The position numbers and the translations under genes are program-made. Of a stretch of 64,000 bases of DNA, positions 49,780 through 61,469 are shown one piece after another. The notes under the pieces are model-generated. The model did no database searches. It saw only the letters and a program-made list of their open reading frames with translations, and was not told the origin of the DNA. The DNA is from Delphinus delphis (taxonomy: Eukaryota; Chordata; Mammalia; Artiodactyla; Delphinidae): positions 5,246,455 to 5,310,454 of the forward strand of contig NC_082698.1 of assembly GCF_949987515.2 (NCBI RefSeq). Reading direction: 5' to 3'. Each line of letters opens with the position of its first letter. Position 1 is the first letter of the stretch.

Positions 49780-50033
49780 AAATATCCGGGGGAGGAGCAT
49801 CAAGATAAAAACAAGACCATGACTTGATAGGTTCTGAAGCCCAGCTAGGCGTTCATTACACTCTTCTCCTCATTTTCCTATATGTTTAAATTTTTCCGTA
49901 GTTTTAACAAAGAGCTATCTTGAGTCCAGAGGTAGAGTTGAGCTGTCCCCTCTGCCACTTCATCTTTCCACAAAACAGAGGAATAATAAAATCAGAGGCA
50001 AAAAGAAGACAATCTTAAAAAAAAAAAAAAAAA

Positions 50034-50080
50034 GCCCCATAACATTGTAAAGCAACTATACCCCAATAAAAATTTAACAT
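50034..50080 (+). mobile_element. Terminal fragment of an L1 3' UTR
   Basis: 'cataacattgtaaagcaac' and 'ccccaataaaaattt' are the last bases of the cetartiodactyl L1 3' UTR. They lie directly after an A run (50018-50034) and before a GATA repeat. Only about 45 bases remain. Confidence 0.65.
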
Positions 50081-50098
50081 AGATAGATAGATAGATGA
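50081..50098. repeat. (AGAT)n microsatellite
   Basis: Four 'agat' units follow the L1 terminal fragment, probably grown from its A-rich tail. Confidence 0.8.
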
Positions 50099-50539
50099 GG
50101 GCTTACCATGGCCCCTGGCACACAGTAAGAGCTCAACACTATTTAACTATCATAATTATCATCTGCATCCAGACCTCAGCACAGTGGATGGGACACCAGA
50201 GACCCCAAAGCAGTTGCCTGGGAGGCCAGAGATGGTTTCCTGGGTAGATGCAATCATATAAAAAAAAAAAGAGGAGACGACAATCTTAATTTTATAAAAC
50301 TGCTCACAGACGACCCTCTGTATCTTAACTCTCTCACTTATCTCTTTCTGTTACTCCTCCTCAAAGACACCTCCTTCCTGCTCCATGATCCATCCATTCA
50401 GAGCCCAGACGGGGAGAGACAGCCAGCTTCCCCGTGTGAACACAAGGCCTCTCCTCCCCCAGATCAAGGGAACTACATATGCATGTCACGCTTCCTTCTC
50501 TGCACTGCTCCCTGGGGAAAGAAGTGCTGCATTTGAACA

Positions 50540-50680
50540 TGAGATAAATATGCACTGTGAGCCAGGCACTGTTCTAGGCACCAGAGATGGAGGAACAGCA
50601 AGATGAACAAGAAGGCCATGCTCCAAGGCCTCTCATTTTAAGGAAGGACCAGAGAAAACAAGCAAGCCAAGAAGTAAAAT
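50540..50680 (-). mobile_element. L2/MIR-like degenerate fragment
   Basis: 'gagccaggcactgttctagg' followed by 'agatggaggaacagcaagat' resembles the reversed 3' end of an old L2-type element. Similarity fades after about 100 bases. Confidence 0.4.
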
Positions 50681-50979
50681 CAGGCAACGATTGCACGCTG
50701 TGGGGAGTGGCAGAAGGAGCCCAGGGGCAGTGTGTCTGGGGACATTTTATTTATGCAGGGTGATCAGAGCACCTCTCGGAGGAAGCTCGCTATGTAATCC
50801 CTTCCAGTACTTGGTCCAGGTCTATTTTCTTTTGCCCCATATTTGACATGATAGCCCCGCACCCCGCCACAAGGGCAGGGTCTCACCGGCCATTCTTCTA
50901 ATGAATCCGCAACAAAAATGAAAAGACATGGCTAACATTTCTTGAATGTTCACGAAACGCTCAGGGTAAATCTCAGTAC

Positions 50980-51135
50980 CACATATGTATTAATCTTCAA
51001 GATACGTAACGGAGGCAAGAAGAAAAGGGCAGCTGGAGAAATTGAAGCCTGGAGGGTAACTTACCCGAGGTCACTGAGTTAGCAGGTAACAGAGGCAGGA
51101 TCTGAACCCAGGCAATGTGATCACAGAGCCCACAC
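50980..51135 (-). mobile_element. MIR SINE, reversed
   Basis: 'ttacccgaggtcactgagtt' and 'agcaggtaacagaggcagga' with 'tctgaacccaggca' are the reverse complement of the MIR core and its 5' side. Edges are approximate. Confidence 0.75.
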
Positions 51136-52273
51136 ACACTCGCAATCCTCTCGTGAGCTGCCTGCCCTCATCCCAGCAAGGGCTTCCGACATGCGTAGTT
51201 CTTTATTAATGAGGCAGTAAAATCATTTACAGGAGAGATGATGCAAACCAGTCATTCATTTTATTTTTTAAGCAAAGCAAAGGGAGAGAGACATGTCCTC
51301 AGAGAAAAAGCTAATGTGACTGGCAACCAACCATGCACTCTGAGTCGCTGGACACCTGCCGAGGGGCTGGACCACTGGCATGGTCAGTAATCTACTGTGG
51401 CAGACGTGCAGGAGGGCCAGGTCCACACACATCTTCTGAACAGGCTTCTTAAATTCGGGGTGGGGGGGGTCTACATTTTGAGCTCTCTTTCCCCAGTACA
51501 GAAGCCAGAACTCGAATCCACAGCCACCCTTGCAGCTACAACTGTGTTCCAGGTTCTGCCAAGGAGGCACGACTTCTTAGGATGGCAACTGGAAATGAGC
51601 AGCGGGAGGACAGCTCTGTCAAGAACTCTCGTTTCCTTCGGACCAGGGTGGAGGCTGCAGAGGCAGTGGGAGTTGCAAGGTCCTGATTCAGAAGGAGCCT
51701 TACAGCTGGCACGGCTGGGAACAGACGGCAGTGACAGCAGCTGTGGTGTCCACACTAGCTGGGGCCACACACAACCCGATTTGCCAAAAGACGCATCTCC
51801 TGTTGTAGCCTAACAAACCCAGCGGGATGCACCCTCAGTCTTCTGGTCCTTAAAGAGGACAGAAGAGGAGCCAGGCTGAGCCAACCAGGGCCCTGGAAGC
51901 CTTGACCTGCTGGGACCCAAACCTGCCACAGGAAGGCTTTCCTGCAGAGGAGCAATGGCAGCTTCAGAATTCACTGCCAGCCTCACTGCACCCAGATCAG
52001 CTTCCCACTTCCATCAAAGTAAGACTCTCAAAACGACGCAATAATTTTGATATTGGAGGGAGATAGAAAGAAACATTTCAGAGCAAAGCAACAAAGTGAG
52101 TCTCTTCTATGAGTGAAGCAACACACATGCTGATGAGCAAAGACGTGCCCTGGAGCCCAACAGAGGAACCGGAGGAGCCAGACAGGGATGCGCTCTGGCC
52201 ACATCCCCCAGAGAACACTGACGACGGTCTGGCACACCCAGTAGCTTGTGCAGCTAAACCTAGTTACAGCACG

Positions 52274-52377
52274 TTCCAAAAATCTAGACACGAAGGGAGT
52301 TAGTTTGACTGATTCCACGTGGATATTCCAGAAATCTAGACACGAAGGGAGTTAGCTTGACTGATTCCACTTGGATC
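52274..52377. repeat. Tandem duplication of a 52-base unit
   Basis: The unit starting 'ttccaaaaatctagacacg' at 52274 is repeated at 52326 as 'ttccagaaatctagacacg'. Each copy ends with a 'tgactgattccac.tggat' motif. The two copies differ at about four of 52 positions. It does not match a repeat family I know. Confidence 0.92.
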
Positions 52378-53472
52378 AGGAAAGAGGACACGGACAACTG
52401 CATTTTTTTACAAATTAACAAGAAATGGAACGAGGCAAGAAAATCACAGCCATCATATCTCACCAGAAAATGGTTTGGCTTTAAATATTGATACCAAATG
52501 TGGCACAGAATATTTTGCACAAGTAATGACATCTTCGTAAGAACAGACCAACTGGATGATTTCCAGTGATAAACCTTTCCTGACAAGGAGGTAAGATGGC
52601 TCTGGGTAACTTTGAAGAAGCAGGGAGCCTAAAGATGAGAAAAATCTGGGCTGTCCTTGCTGTCTTCACCCAGAACTCAAGCCTGTAAGCGCGGCCATTT
52701 TCACATTGGACAACGCATCCTGAAATGCTTCCATGCAGCCAGTGAGAGTCCGGAAGTACATTTGCACTGAAGATTATGGCTTAGACAATGTCGACTGATT
52801 GGACAATTCTAGAACTGCTTGTAAGACATGAAGCTTCAGGCTAATTTTGGCTCACTTTGCCCGTGATAATTGTGGACTCATATATTTCCTACAATCTCCT
52901 TTACTACGTTGGGCGCAACTGACTATTAACATTAAATTCCTACCTTTGCAGTATCTAGAAAGATACTAAGTTAATAATTCCAAAATGTTACACATCCTGA
53001 CAAGACCCCGTCAAACAAAGCTAAATATTTATTTGCATGCTGCATTATTTCCAAAACAAGACTTAAGGCAGTCTATGATAAAAGACTTACAGAACAGGAG
53101 TGAAAATAGAAATGGAGCACAGTAAAGAGAATCACAACTGCCAAATACAACGGCTGATATAATTTGAAAAAATAAATACTAAGTTTGCCTTCAAGCTATC
53201 TACTAGCTAAAGAAATAAAGTGTCCATAGAAGAAAACATTTCCTTGAAATACACTCCTTAAGAAGATCTATTTTAAAGATTTTTGGTTGAACCATTTAAG
53301 CCTTAGGTCCTTATGCAAAGGACGTGGAACAAAGTTTTGCAACAGAAATTTTGAAATGTACGTAATATGTCCTCAAGAAGGTCATCCCTGTACCAACACT
53401 CAATAAAAGCCAAGCACAGTCAATCCGTGATAACTGTTATTTTTTTGATAACTGTTAGCTCAGTTGAAGGCA

Positions 53473-53520
53473 CTGGTGGTGGCAGCGATGGTGATGGTGA
53501 TGGTGGTGGTCGTGGTGGTG
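53473..53520. repeat. (GGT)n / (GAT GGT)n trinucleotide repeat
   Basis: A G- and T-rich run of 'ggtggt' and 'gatggt' units. The Gly-Asp-rich frame through it is low complexity only. Confidence 0.85.
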
Positions 53521-54815
53521 TGTGTTTTTGCGTGTCTTGGGGTTGGATGGTTGGAAGGAGAGATATTAGTAAGCTACCTAATAAGACCCAGATATAAAAC
53601 TTTCAGGGGACTTCACCTACTGTGGTATAAAGTTTAGTCAATATGGAAAGAAACAACGAAGCAGCATCTCCACCTATCGCCTCATGCCTCCCTGGAGTCT
53701 CACGAAGTCCCAAGCTTTAGAAGACACCTGAAGAATAAGCAATTCAATATCCAGCCTTCCAAGAAGAGCCTGAAATACTGACAGCTGGGATTACTGGCTT
53801 AAGGCGATTCATGGGCTTTGAGTCCCAAATAACGGCGACACAGCTGACTTTCTTTTATGCAAGTGAGAAAGAGATGTCTGTTTGGAAGGGCTGCAAAAAG
53901 CTACTCCCTTCTTGGTTTGATGTGTTTTCTCCAGAAGAACACTCCCACCCAAATGAAGTTTTAACATTTCCTCTTGACATAAGCCTTAGCTGTAAGTGCA
54001 GACTCCAGTGAATTGTATAAAGTTAAATCAAGAAATAAGATTAAAAACATAGGGTCCAGTAGTCTAGATGGTACAAAGGACTAATCCAGACACACACTGA
54101 GTTCTCAACCGGGACATCTCAGGACTGAGCTGCTCCAGCCCTGAAACAACACCACACGTGAGGACAAAAGAAAATGAACAAAACAGCCAAACGTCCAGAC
54201 ACAAATGGAATAGAATAAATGTATGCCTCTCCATCAGAATGTCACTCAACAGTCTTCACATTTGTCTCCAGTAAGTGAGGAAGGTTGTGGAATTATGCAA
54301 AGGTCTTAAGCTTTCAATAAAACTTCTTGACAAGTGTAAAATATTAATCCAATCTGTCCAAACAGAAAGAAAGTGATTAATTAAAAGGGTAGGGAGATTA
54401 CGTGTGGAAATGTGAGGTGTTCCTTGGGATAAATGAGTTGAGGAATCATTGAAATTCTTTTTCCTTTGAGCAGGGTTTGAAGAAACCCTGTCACAGAATG
54501 CAAAGTTCAGGCTAAGACATAACCATGACTTCTACATTTAAAGAAAATTTGAAATTTTTTGTTGCAATCATCTCAATGGAGGACAGTGATTGCCTCCCCA
54601 GGACAGATAATCGCACATCTTACAGGCTACAATGTATGCTGATTACCCTAGGGCTCTGGTGTTACACCTAAATTCCGAACTGCAAGGTTTGTGCCTTCAT
54701 TCTTCAATGATCTATTACCTACAGTATATGCCAATTACCATTCTCTGGTAAGGGCTAAATCTTCCTGTCTTGTAATGGAGCTGTTTTAATTGGCTGCAAT
54801 CTCCCCACTCCTTTC

Positions 54816-55029
54816 TTTTCTTTTTTTTTTTTTTTTTTTGGTACGCGGGCCTCCCACTGCCGCAGCCTCTCCCATCACGGAGCACAGACTCCGGACGCAC
54901 AGGCTCAGCGGCCATGGCTCATGAGCCCAGCCGCTCCGCGGCATGTGGGATCCTCCCGGACCGGGACACGAACCCGTGTCCCCTGCATCGGCAGGTGGAC
55001 TCTCAACCACTGCGCCACCAGGGAAGCCC
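54816..55029 (-). mobile_element. CHR SINE just downstream of a DOCK1 donor site
   Basis: This reversed full-length copy has a poly(T) of about 20 bases. Perfect 15-base duplications 'ctccccactcctttc' lie at 54801-54815 and 55030-55044. It has the same orientation as DOCK1 and begins 100 bases past the donor of the exon at 55130. Confidence 0.94.
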
Positions 55030-55129
55030 CTCCCCACTCCTTTCGACAAAGAAGACAGAATTCAGACGGGGCGAGGTCTACAGACAATGACAAATGTGAC
55101 AATTTAAGGATTCTCAGGGTTTCACTCAC

Positions 55130-55236
55130 CATGCTGTGTGAAGAGGTCACTGTGAATTATTTCAATCAAGCAATATAGCTTCTGAATGGTCAGCAAACCC
55201 ACAGGAACATTTAGGATGAAATCAGTAAACATTTTG
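55130..55236 (-). CDS. DOCK1: DOCK1 internal coding exon (second of four)
   Basis: This 107-base exon encodes 35 whole codons flanked by split codons. It includes KMFTDFILNVP, LLTIQKLYCLIEI and HSDLFTQH, which are DOCK1 residues continuing directly from the exon at 57854-57924. The acceptor on the minus strand is 'ccttttatag' and the donor is 'gtgagt'. The first base, C, completes the serine codon begun in the previous exon. The last base, G, is completed by AC of the next exon to give aspartate (phase 2 to phase 1). The intron before it is 2617 bases. The segment is leucine-rich helical scaffold between DHR-1 and DHR-2, with no catalytic residue. Relative to the human protein as I recall it, differences are conservative (for example Ile for Val before HSDLF). 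If the donor were ignored, translation would stop after two codons. A sense-oriented CHR SINE lies 100 bases downstream of the donor. Confidence 0.96.
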
Positions 55237-55424
55237 CTATAAAAGGAAAAACACAAGTGAAAAGAGACGCTGGAAATACTGCAAAATGACCCAGTGGGAT
55301 ACAAGACAGTACCGAGACGCAAGTTCAGTGAACGGTCATTAGATGCCACCGAATGTTGGAATAGGCCCACTGTACAATACGGGCCGAAATCTCTTCCAAA
55401 AGAATGATGCTTTAGAATGTTATT

Positions 55425-56130
55425 TTTCACTTCACACCCACTAAAATGGCTATAATCCGAAAGAGAGCCAGTAACAAGTGTTGACTAGGATGTGAAGAAA
55501 CTGGTACCCTCATACCATGCTGGTGGGAATGCAAGACGGGGCAGCCACTTTGGAATAATGCTTGGCAGTTCCCGAAAATGTTAAACATAGATACCATACG
55601 ACCCAGCATTTCAACTTCTAGGTATATACCCAAAAGAAATGAAAATATTTATCCACACAAGACCCTGTATATGAATCATAGCAACGTTATTCATAACACT
55701 TGACAAGTGGAGAAACCCAGACGTCCATCAGCTGATGAATGCATAAACACAATGCAGCAGATCCACACAATCCACCCATAAAAGGGAATGAAATCCTGAC
55801 ACTAACAGACCCTGAAAACGTTACGCTAAGTGAAAAGAAGCTAGTCACAAAAGGTCACGTATATTATACGATTCCATTTATAGGAGATGCCCAGAAAAGG
55901 TAAATCTATGCACACAGTAAGTAGGTCAGTAGTTGCCTAGAGCTGGGGGGGGAGTGGGCAATGACTCTGACTGGGCACGAGGAATCCTACTGGGGTGACA
56001 GAACTGTTCTAACGGTAGATTATGGTGATGGGGTAGAAGTCTCCTTCCTGATGTGGGAAAACAAGATGTCTTCAGCACAGGGGTCGACTGTAAAATAGAA
56101 ACTGTAATGCTGAATTCTCTTAGGGGTGTA
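55425..56130 (+). mobile_element. Old L1 fragment: end of ORF2 and 3' UTR
   Basis: The text follows the end of mammalian L1 ORF2: 'gctggtgggaatgcaaga', 'ccatacgacccagcatt', 'ccagacgtccatcagctgat', 'ttatacgattccatttata', 'agtagttgcctagagctg'. It is riddled with stops and small indels and lacks the reverse transcriptase core. It sits in the DOCK1 intron upstream of exon 55130 and is antisense to DOCK1. Confidence 0.85.
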
Positions 56131-56562
56131 TGGACGTGTGTGTTAGTGTGCGTGCACACACGCTGCCACACGGAAGATAACTAGGAAGATCCAGATCCTC
56201 GTGGAATTAACTTTGAGTTATTCTCCTCTGTGATCTCTTCTGTTTCATCAAAACATGACTCAATTTTCTAAACAGGGAAAAATACATCCATGATTTTCAA
56301 TGTCATTTTTTAAAAAAATCAGTAGGTAAGGTGTTGAAGAGGAACCCACACCCGCAGAGTCAAGGGCCCAAGAGCAGATGGGACCGGTCCTGGGGAAGGG
56401 AGTCTTCCCCGGATCTCCAAGCACAAGGCACAGGTGCCCATTGTGAACATGGACGTCACCCCTCTAGTGAGCAAAGGCCTGGTCCCCATGCCCCAGGAGG
56501 ACAGGCCCAGAGTATGGCCATGGCCCACCCAACTGCAGCTCCCCCCTCGTCCTCTGTTTCTC

Positions 56563-56740
56563 CAGACCTGAGGTTCTCAAACAGCAGCATTCATTGAAAG
56601 TGTCTGGAGGCATCATTAAAACCGAAGAGCTGGGCCCCGCCCCCAATTCCTAATTCAGAAGATCTGGGAAGGAACCCAAGATGCAGCAAATTCCCAGGGG
56701 CTGCGGATATCGCCATTGTCTGGACCACTGCCTGAGAGCC
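56563..56740 (+). mobile_element. MER5-like hAT DNA transposon
   Basis: 'gaggttctcaaacagcagc', 'gagctgggccccgcccccaa', 'cctaattcagaagatctggg' and 'aaattcccaggggctgcgg' follow the MER5A/B consensus in order. The right end is worn. It is non-coding. Confidence 0.75.
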
Positions 56741-57853
56741 GGGCTGCAGGCACAGAGCACGCGGAGACCCGGGAGGGCAGACCTGTTGCCCGTGGGCCCA
56801 TCTGTGCCTCCTTTTCTCATTTAGAACCTGCTGAACTATAACCAGTATTGCCAGTGCCTGGGAGCAAAAATAAATGTGTCCACGCAGGACACTAAATCCT
56901 CAGGCACATCAGACACGTGATGATTCGTGGGGAGAGCAGCTTCCCAAAAGCCCCTCACCCTTCACTTCCAGGGCATGAGTGACCTATGGTGGACATAAAG
57001 TACAGAAGGGTGACCGTTTTTCATTCCGCTTAACCACCCGACGGACAGGTGACCCTTTACTAATATTTAGGTGGACTTTTCTGGCTGGTCAAGAGATGCC
57101 ACCACCTGCAGGTAAGTTTATTGTGTCAAACGTTAAATCAAAACCCAAACAAGGAGCAGACGAGGGTTGTGCTGCGGATGTCTGGGGTCACAGAGGCTGT
57201 GCACCCACTTGCTCGTGACACCTCTTTCCCAAATGCAGTGACATCTGCACAGTAAACAACTGAGACCGAGCTTGGATGGGGACGGTGGCAAAATCGGAAG
57301 GTGAAAGGAAGGATTCGGTCCCCAGCCTGACTCCTCCACCTGAAAGCCAGTGCCCAGCTTGCCCAGAGTTTGTTTTGGTTTGGTTTTCATTTTACTATAA
57401 CCTGAGCTGACAACTTGCGGCTCCTGTCTGAGGCTCACAGCCCTTGGGCAGGAGCCCCCAGAAAGAAGCTGTATGGTAATGAGGTAGAGGAGGTGAGACA
57501 CCAATATTAAAGCTCCCGAGTCAAAACGTTTAGGTGCTGAAACCCAGACCCAAGAACCACTTACGGAAGTTTAAAGTCTAAAGGATGCAAAATGCCCAAT
57601 TTGTATTATGTATGCGTGAGGCTATAAATAATCTTCTGAAGAAAATATTGTGACTGTTGATAGAAGACACCTTTTCCACATAAAGACATAATGAGCAAAG
57701 TGTCACAGACACCATCACTAGACCATGTTCCAGAAAGAGTCAGGGCACTGAACTACGTGGACATGAGACAACCCAAGCATCCCGTGAACCAACGCCCTCA
57801 AAAGGAGGCCAAGCGTGGCACACGGGAAGCCTTCGCCTTGGGTGCTTCCTTAC
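56741..57853. other. DOCK1 intron between exons 57854 and 55130, right part
   Basis: Unique sequence between the MER5-like element and the 'gtaagg' donor. No exon is recognised. Confidence 0.7.
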
Positions 57854-57924
57854 CTGAGCTCTTTGGGATCAAATACCAATTTCACATCGTTGACAATGGT
57901 TGGCAAGTACTTCAGCGCTGCACC
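57854..57924 (-). CDS. DOCK1: DOCK1 internal coding exon (first of four in the window)
   Basis: This 71-base exon encodes 23 codons plus two bases, containing KYLPTIVNDVK and LVFDPKEL, which I recognise as DOCK1 at about residue 820. DOCK1 (DOCK180) works with ELMO as an exchange factor that loads GTP on Rac at the membrane in cell migration, engulfment and myoblast fusion. This part lies in the helical stretch between the lipid-binding DHR-1 and catalytic DHR-2 domains. On the minus strand the exon follows 'ttgcag' and is followed by 'gtaagg'. It starts in phase 0 and ends in phase 2: the terminal AG joins the C of the next exon to make a serine codon. Reading on through the donor gives AGG TAA, an immediate stop, so the splice is required. 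Related DOCK2 and DOCK5 share the helical region, but the match to DOCK1 is closer as I recall it. The preceding exon is not visible to the right. Confidence 0.95.
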
Positions 57925-58499
57925 CTGCAAACCAAGAACAAAGAAGAACGTTGAGCCTGAGGCAGTTGGCAAATCTTCACACGAAGTTGTAATTACTTTG
58001 AAAAACCACACACATACCAAAAAAACAAAGATCACTTTCCTGATGAGAAGCTGATGGTTAAACACAACAAAAATTGAGGGGAAAAAACACAGCCTCTGAT
58101 CCACAAACAGTGGAGATGTGTCGACATGGATATCCTGACACATAATAGAAGTGATATGAGCGGAAGCCAACATTCAATGCTTGCTCACGAACGCCTATAC
58201 TGTACTAAGCTTTTATGTGATTTTCCCCTTTACCCAAAGGAAATCCTAGCAAATGAAGACCTGTGCCCCCAGAAGAATCCTCCACCCACAAATTCACTGT
58301 AGCTCTGCCACATTCAACAATGAGAATGACTGCCTTTGCTCCATTCCAGAAGTGACTGCCTGTATATCTAGGTCCCTGAACTTGGAATCACTTTCTTCTT
58401 TAGTAACTTTATCTCCTATATTCACATTCTGTATCTTCTAGAAAACCCACACTTGCAGAAAATAAGAGTGATGGTAATAATGATAGATCCTAATACATG

Positions 58500-58690
58500 C
58501 TCTGCCGCTGTGCTACACCAGTGTATATTTTATCTTTAATTCCAACAGACCTCCTACAGGGAGTTAGCTGTGCAGGAAGGCAAGGAAACTGACAATGGGG
58601 ATGTTAATTACTTTGCCCCTGATCACACAGGTAGCACTGAACTGAGCTAGAATTAAAATTCAGTTTGGTGGGAAGCCAGGGCCTCAGCCC
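58500..58690 (-). mobile_element. MIR SINE fragment, reversed
   Basis: 'aggcaaggaaactgacaatg', 'tttgcccctgatcacacagg' and 'tagcactgaactgagctag' correspond to the MIR core on the minus strand. Confidence 0.6.
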
Positions 58691-59089
58691 ACCCTCATCT
58701 ATATGCGATTGGGAAAAGGTCCTGGGTTTTAAATGTTCTGACCCTGGCTGGGACCCCCCCCCCGCCCCGCCTCTGACTCTAAGTGACTCCTGCTACCAGG
58801 GGGGGCTCCCCCTTCCTGAATGAAATGGAGGAAATAATACTCATGTCAAATACCTCCAGGGGCTGTAATAAAGCTCAAAATCTAATTGAAAAGAGAACTG
58901 GATAACACTTTGAACACTGGAAAATGCCACACCTATTACCTAAACAGCTGTTAGCATTGTTTTCCAAAAGCAAGTAGGCAGAAACCCACCTTAAACGGAT
59001 TACCCTGAATATATATGGTCAACCAATTTGCAAGAAGGGACAAAGGTGCCCCCTCGGTCAGCACCAAATAAAATTCCTTCCACACCTCA

Positions 59090-59345
59090 CATCCTATATA
59101 AAAATTCACTTTAAATAGATCATAGATCTTATATTCTTAAAACTATAAAACGTCTAGAAGAAGATACTTGTGACTTCGGGCTAAGCAAAGATTTCTTTCA
59201 TATGATACCAAAAGCAAAATCTGTAAAAGAAAAAAACTGGATCCATTGTACATCATCAAAATGAAGAATTCCTGCTCTTCAAAAGAACTTCTGCTGAGAC
59301 AACAAAGACAAGCCACACACGGGGAGAAAATAACCACAAAGCAAG
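59090..59345 (+). mobile_element. Old L1 ORF2 fragment
   Basis: 'aaaactataaaacgtctag', 'gataccaaaagcaaaatctg' and 'catcatcaaaatgaagaatt' followed by 'cacggggagaaaataac' match the region shortly before the end of L1 ORF2. The frame is broken by many stops. Edges are approximate. Confidence 0.75.
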
Positions 59346-59574
59346 TAAAGGCACAAGCGAAGTGAAGCTGTTTTGCCAGTATTTGGAGCCAGTCCACCTC
59401 CAAGCCCCTCGTGCCTTAACGCGCCACAGTCAAGATGATCAAGGACAGGTAAGCCAAGTTTACCTCTAAATCTGCACTACAGAATTAGTGGTGTTTTTCC
59501 CCAGGTGTTAACCCTGTCCTTCAATGCCGGCCACATCAAGGAATTCCAACTCTCTGCTTTGAGATGCAACTTTT

Positions 59575-59780
59575 TTTTTTTTTTTTAAGCGGTACGAGAG
59601 TCTCTCACTGCTGTGGCCTCTCCCGCTGCAGAGCACAGGCTCCGGACGCGCAGGCTCAGCGGCCATGGCTCACGGGCCCAGCCGCTCCGCGGCATGTGGG
59701 ATCTTCCCAGACCAGGGCAGGAACCCGCGTCCCCCGCATCGGCAGGCGGACTCTCAACCACTGCGCCACCAGGGAAGCCC
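59575..59780 (-). mobile_element. CHR SINE
   Basis: This reversed full-length copy has its poly(T) at the left and the 'agggaagccc' end at 59780. It is flanked by 'gagatgcaactttt' (59561-59574) and 'gagatgcaagtttt' (59781-59794), which differ by one base. Confidence 0.93.
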
Positions 59781-59794
59781 GAGATGCAAGTTTT

Positions 59795-61469
59795 GAAAAG
59801 AACCTTAAATAGAAATAATTTCATTCTGGCTTCCAAAGTTCTGCTTCAAATACCTTAGAGTTGCTTTGAAAAAATAAAAACATATTTACTGTGACGTTTA
59901 ATAATAAGCGTTTGCACAGCTGACTGCTCGGGCCAGAAAGTGTCTTGTCTAGTTTGTGAGGGTCCCGCGGGCGAGGATGCATCAGCATAATGCGTTTTAG
60001 CCTGTACCCCACGAAGCACCATCTGCCTGGAGCAGCGTGATAAATACCATCTTACAAGGACAAACAGCGGCAAACAAGACAGGCCTTCGTGGCCCACCCT
60101 CTGCTCGCTGCCCGGGGGCCGCCGGGCGCTGCCTTAACCAGGCTCCTGAAGGCTCCCCGACCCGAGGTCAGGCGACACCCACAGAGGGAGGGCTGTACCC
60201 GCGGAGACCCCCAAATGCTGCTTAACAGGGAACTCTGCCGAACTGAGCCAGATCCCAGGGACGTCGCGTTTTACAGTTCACGAGGGTCACAGAGAACAGA
60301 GCAACCGCGAGCCCATGTCAGTCCTGGATAACGTAACAAGGACAGACAGACGGAATGAAGCGAAGGCGAGGGCGTGCCCCCGCACCCCATTTCCAGCTCT
60401 GTTCTCTCCGTACTCCGGCGGTCGTGGGCTCCTTTCCACCTTCTGCCCTCCCCCAGTGACCGTCTCAGCCTCTCTTCGCTCTCCTCCAGCCCAGGATCCC
60501 ACCCCCTTTTCGCTCAGCTCACCTCCTGCTTCAGGGAAAACCCAAACCATCAGAACAGGCTGGGCAGTTCTGCCCACCACTCAAGCCAAAACAAGCCGGA
60601 CGCCCGGCCTCTGCCTGTCCCTCCAGGCAGACGGAGGGAGCACCTCCCTCCACGGGGTGGGGGTGGGGGGATCCTGCCCGCTGGGCACGGCCCCTGCCCC
60701 ACCGTCTGATCGAGCACCTCCTGCATTTTCCTCCACACTCCAGCCCACGCCAGCCTCTCCCCTTGAAGGCACCCAGAGCCGCAGGCTCCCCACCGCCCAG
60801 CCCAGCACAGACGGCTCCCAAGCTGTGCACTCACCCCGGTGTCCAGTAACCAACGCACTCCCCAGACCTCTCCAGCCGCCATCAAGTCTCCATTCCTGCC
60901 GAGGCCACAGCGACTCCAGGCCTTCGCTTAGGTGACCTTCCCGTGACACTGCTGTGACCCCTCATTTTCCGGAGCGTCCACAGCCCTCACTGCCAGGGCA
61001 ACCACCTTCCTCTGTCCCCTGCCCCTCCCTTAAAGGTGGGTGTCCTTGCAGTCCCATTCTAGACTTTTCTCCCCCCTCTCCATACCCCTCAGGAAGCGCC
61101 AGCTTCAGAGGCCTAATGCCTGTCTCCCAGGTCACCTCTCTCCTGAGCTTCACACTCACACACCCGACGGCCACTGGACTCGTGGCTGCCCCACAGATGC
61201 TGCAAACTCCCCCTGCCTTAGAGGGGGCCCTACCCTTCGTCCCGGTGCTCCAGGCTCAGGGCGCTGCACCCGGGAGCCCCCAGGTCACACGCTCAGGATG
61301 CTGCGTCTTCGGCACAGCCCACTTCTGACCAGTCACAGAGCCTGGTGGATCCTCACTATTCCACACGCCCTGCCTCTACGGCCTTCTCCATTTCTATAGT
61401 GTCCACCACCTGGCCCACGCCTCTTGTGTCTCCCTCCGGCAGGAAGGCACGGCCTCCTAAGGGGCCTCC
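59795..61469. other. DOCK1 intron, GC-rich, no gene seen
   Basis: C-rich sequence with a 206-codon plus-strand frame (60315-60935). It is proline- and serine-rich with no domain and matching shadows in other frames. CpG density does not look island-like by eye. Confidence 0.6.

Larger units (their letters stand above)
51136..54800. other. DOCK1 intron, no gene seen
   Basis: Holds the 52-base duplication at 52274 and the GGT repeat at 53473. Otherwise unique and without coding evidence. Confidence 0.65.

Noticed and set aside
60315..60935. 206-codon open frame on the plus strand
   Set aside because: Proline- and serine-rich translation of C-rich DNA. Several overlapping frames on both strands are equally long.
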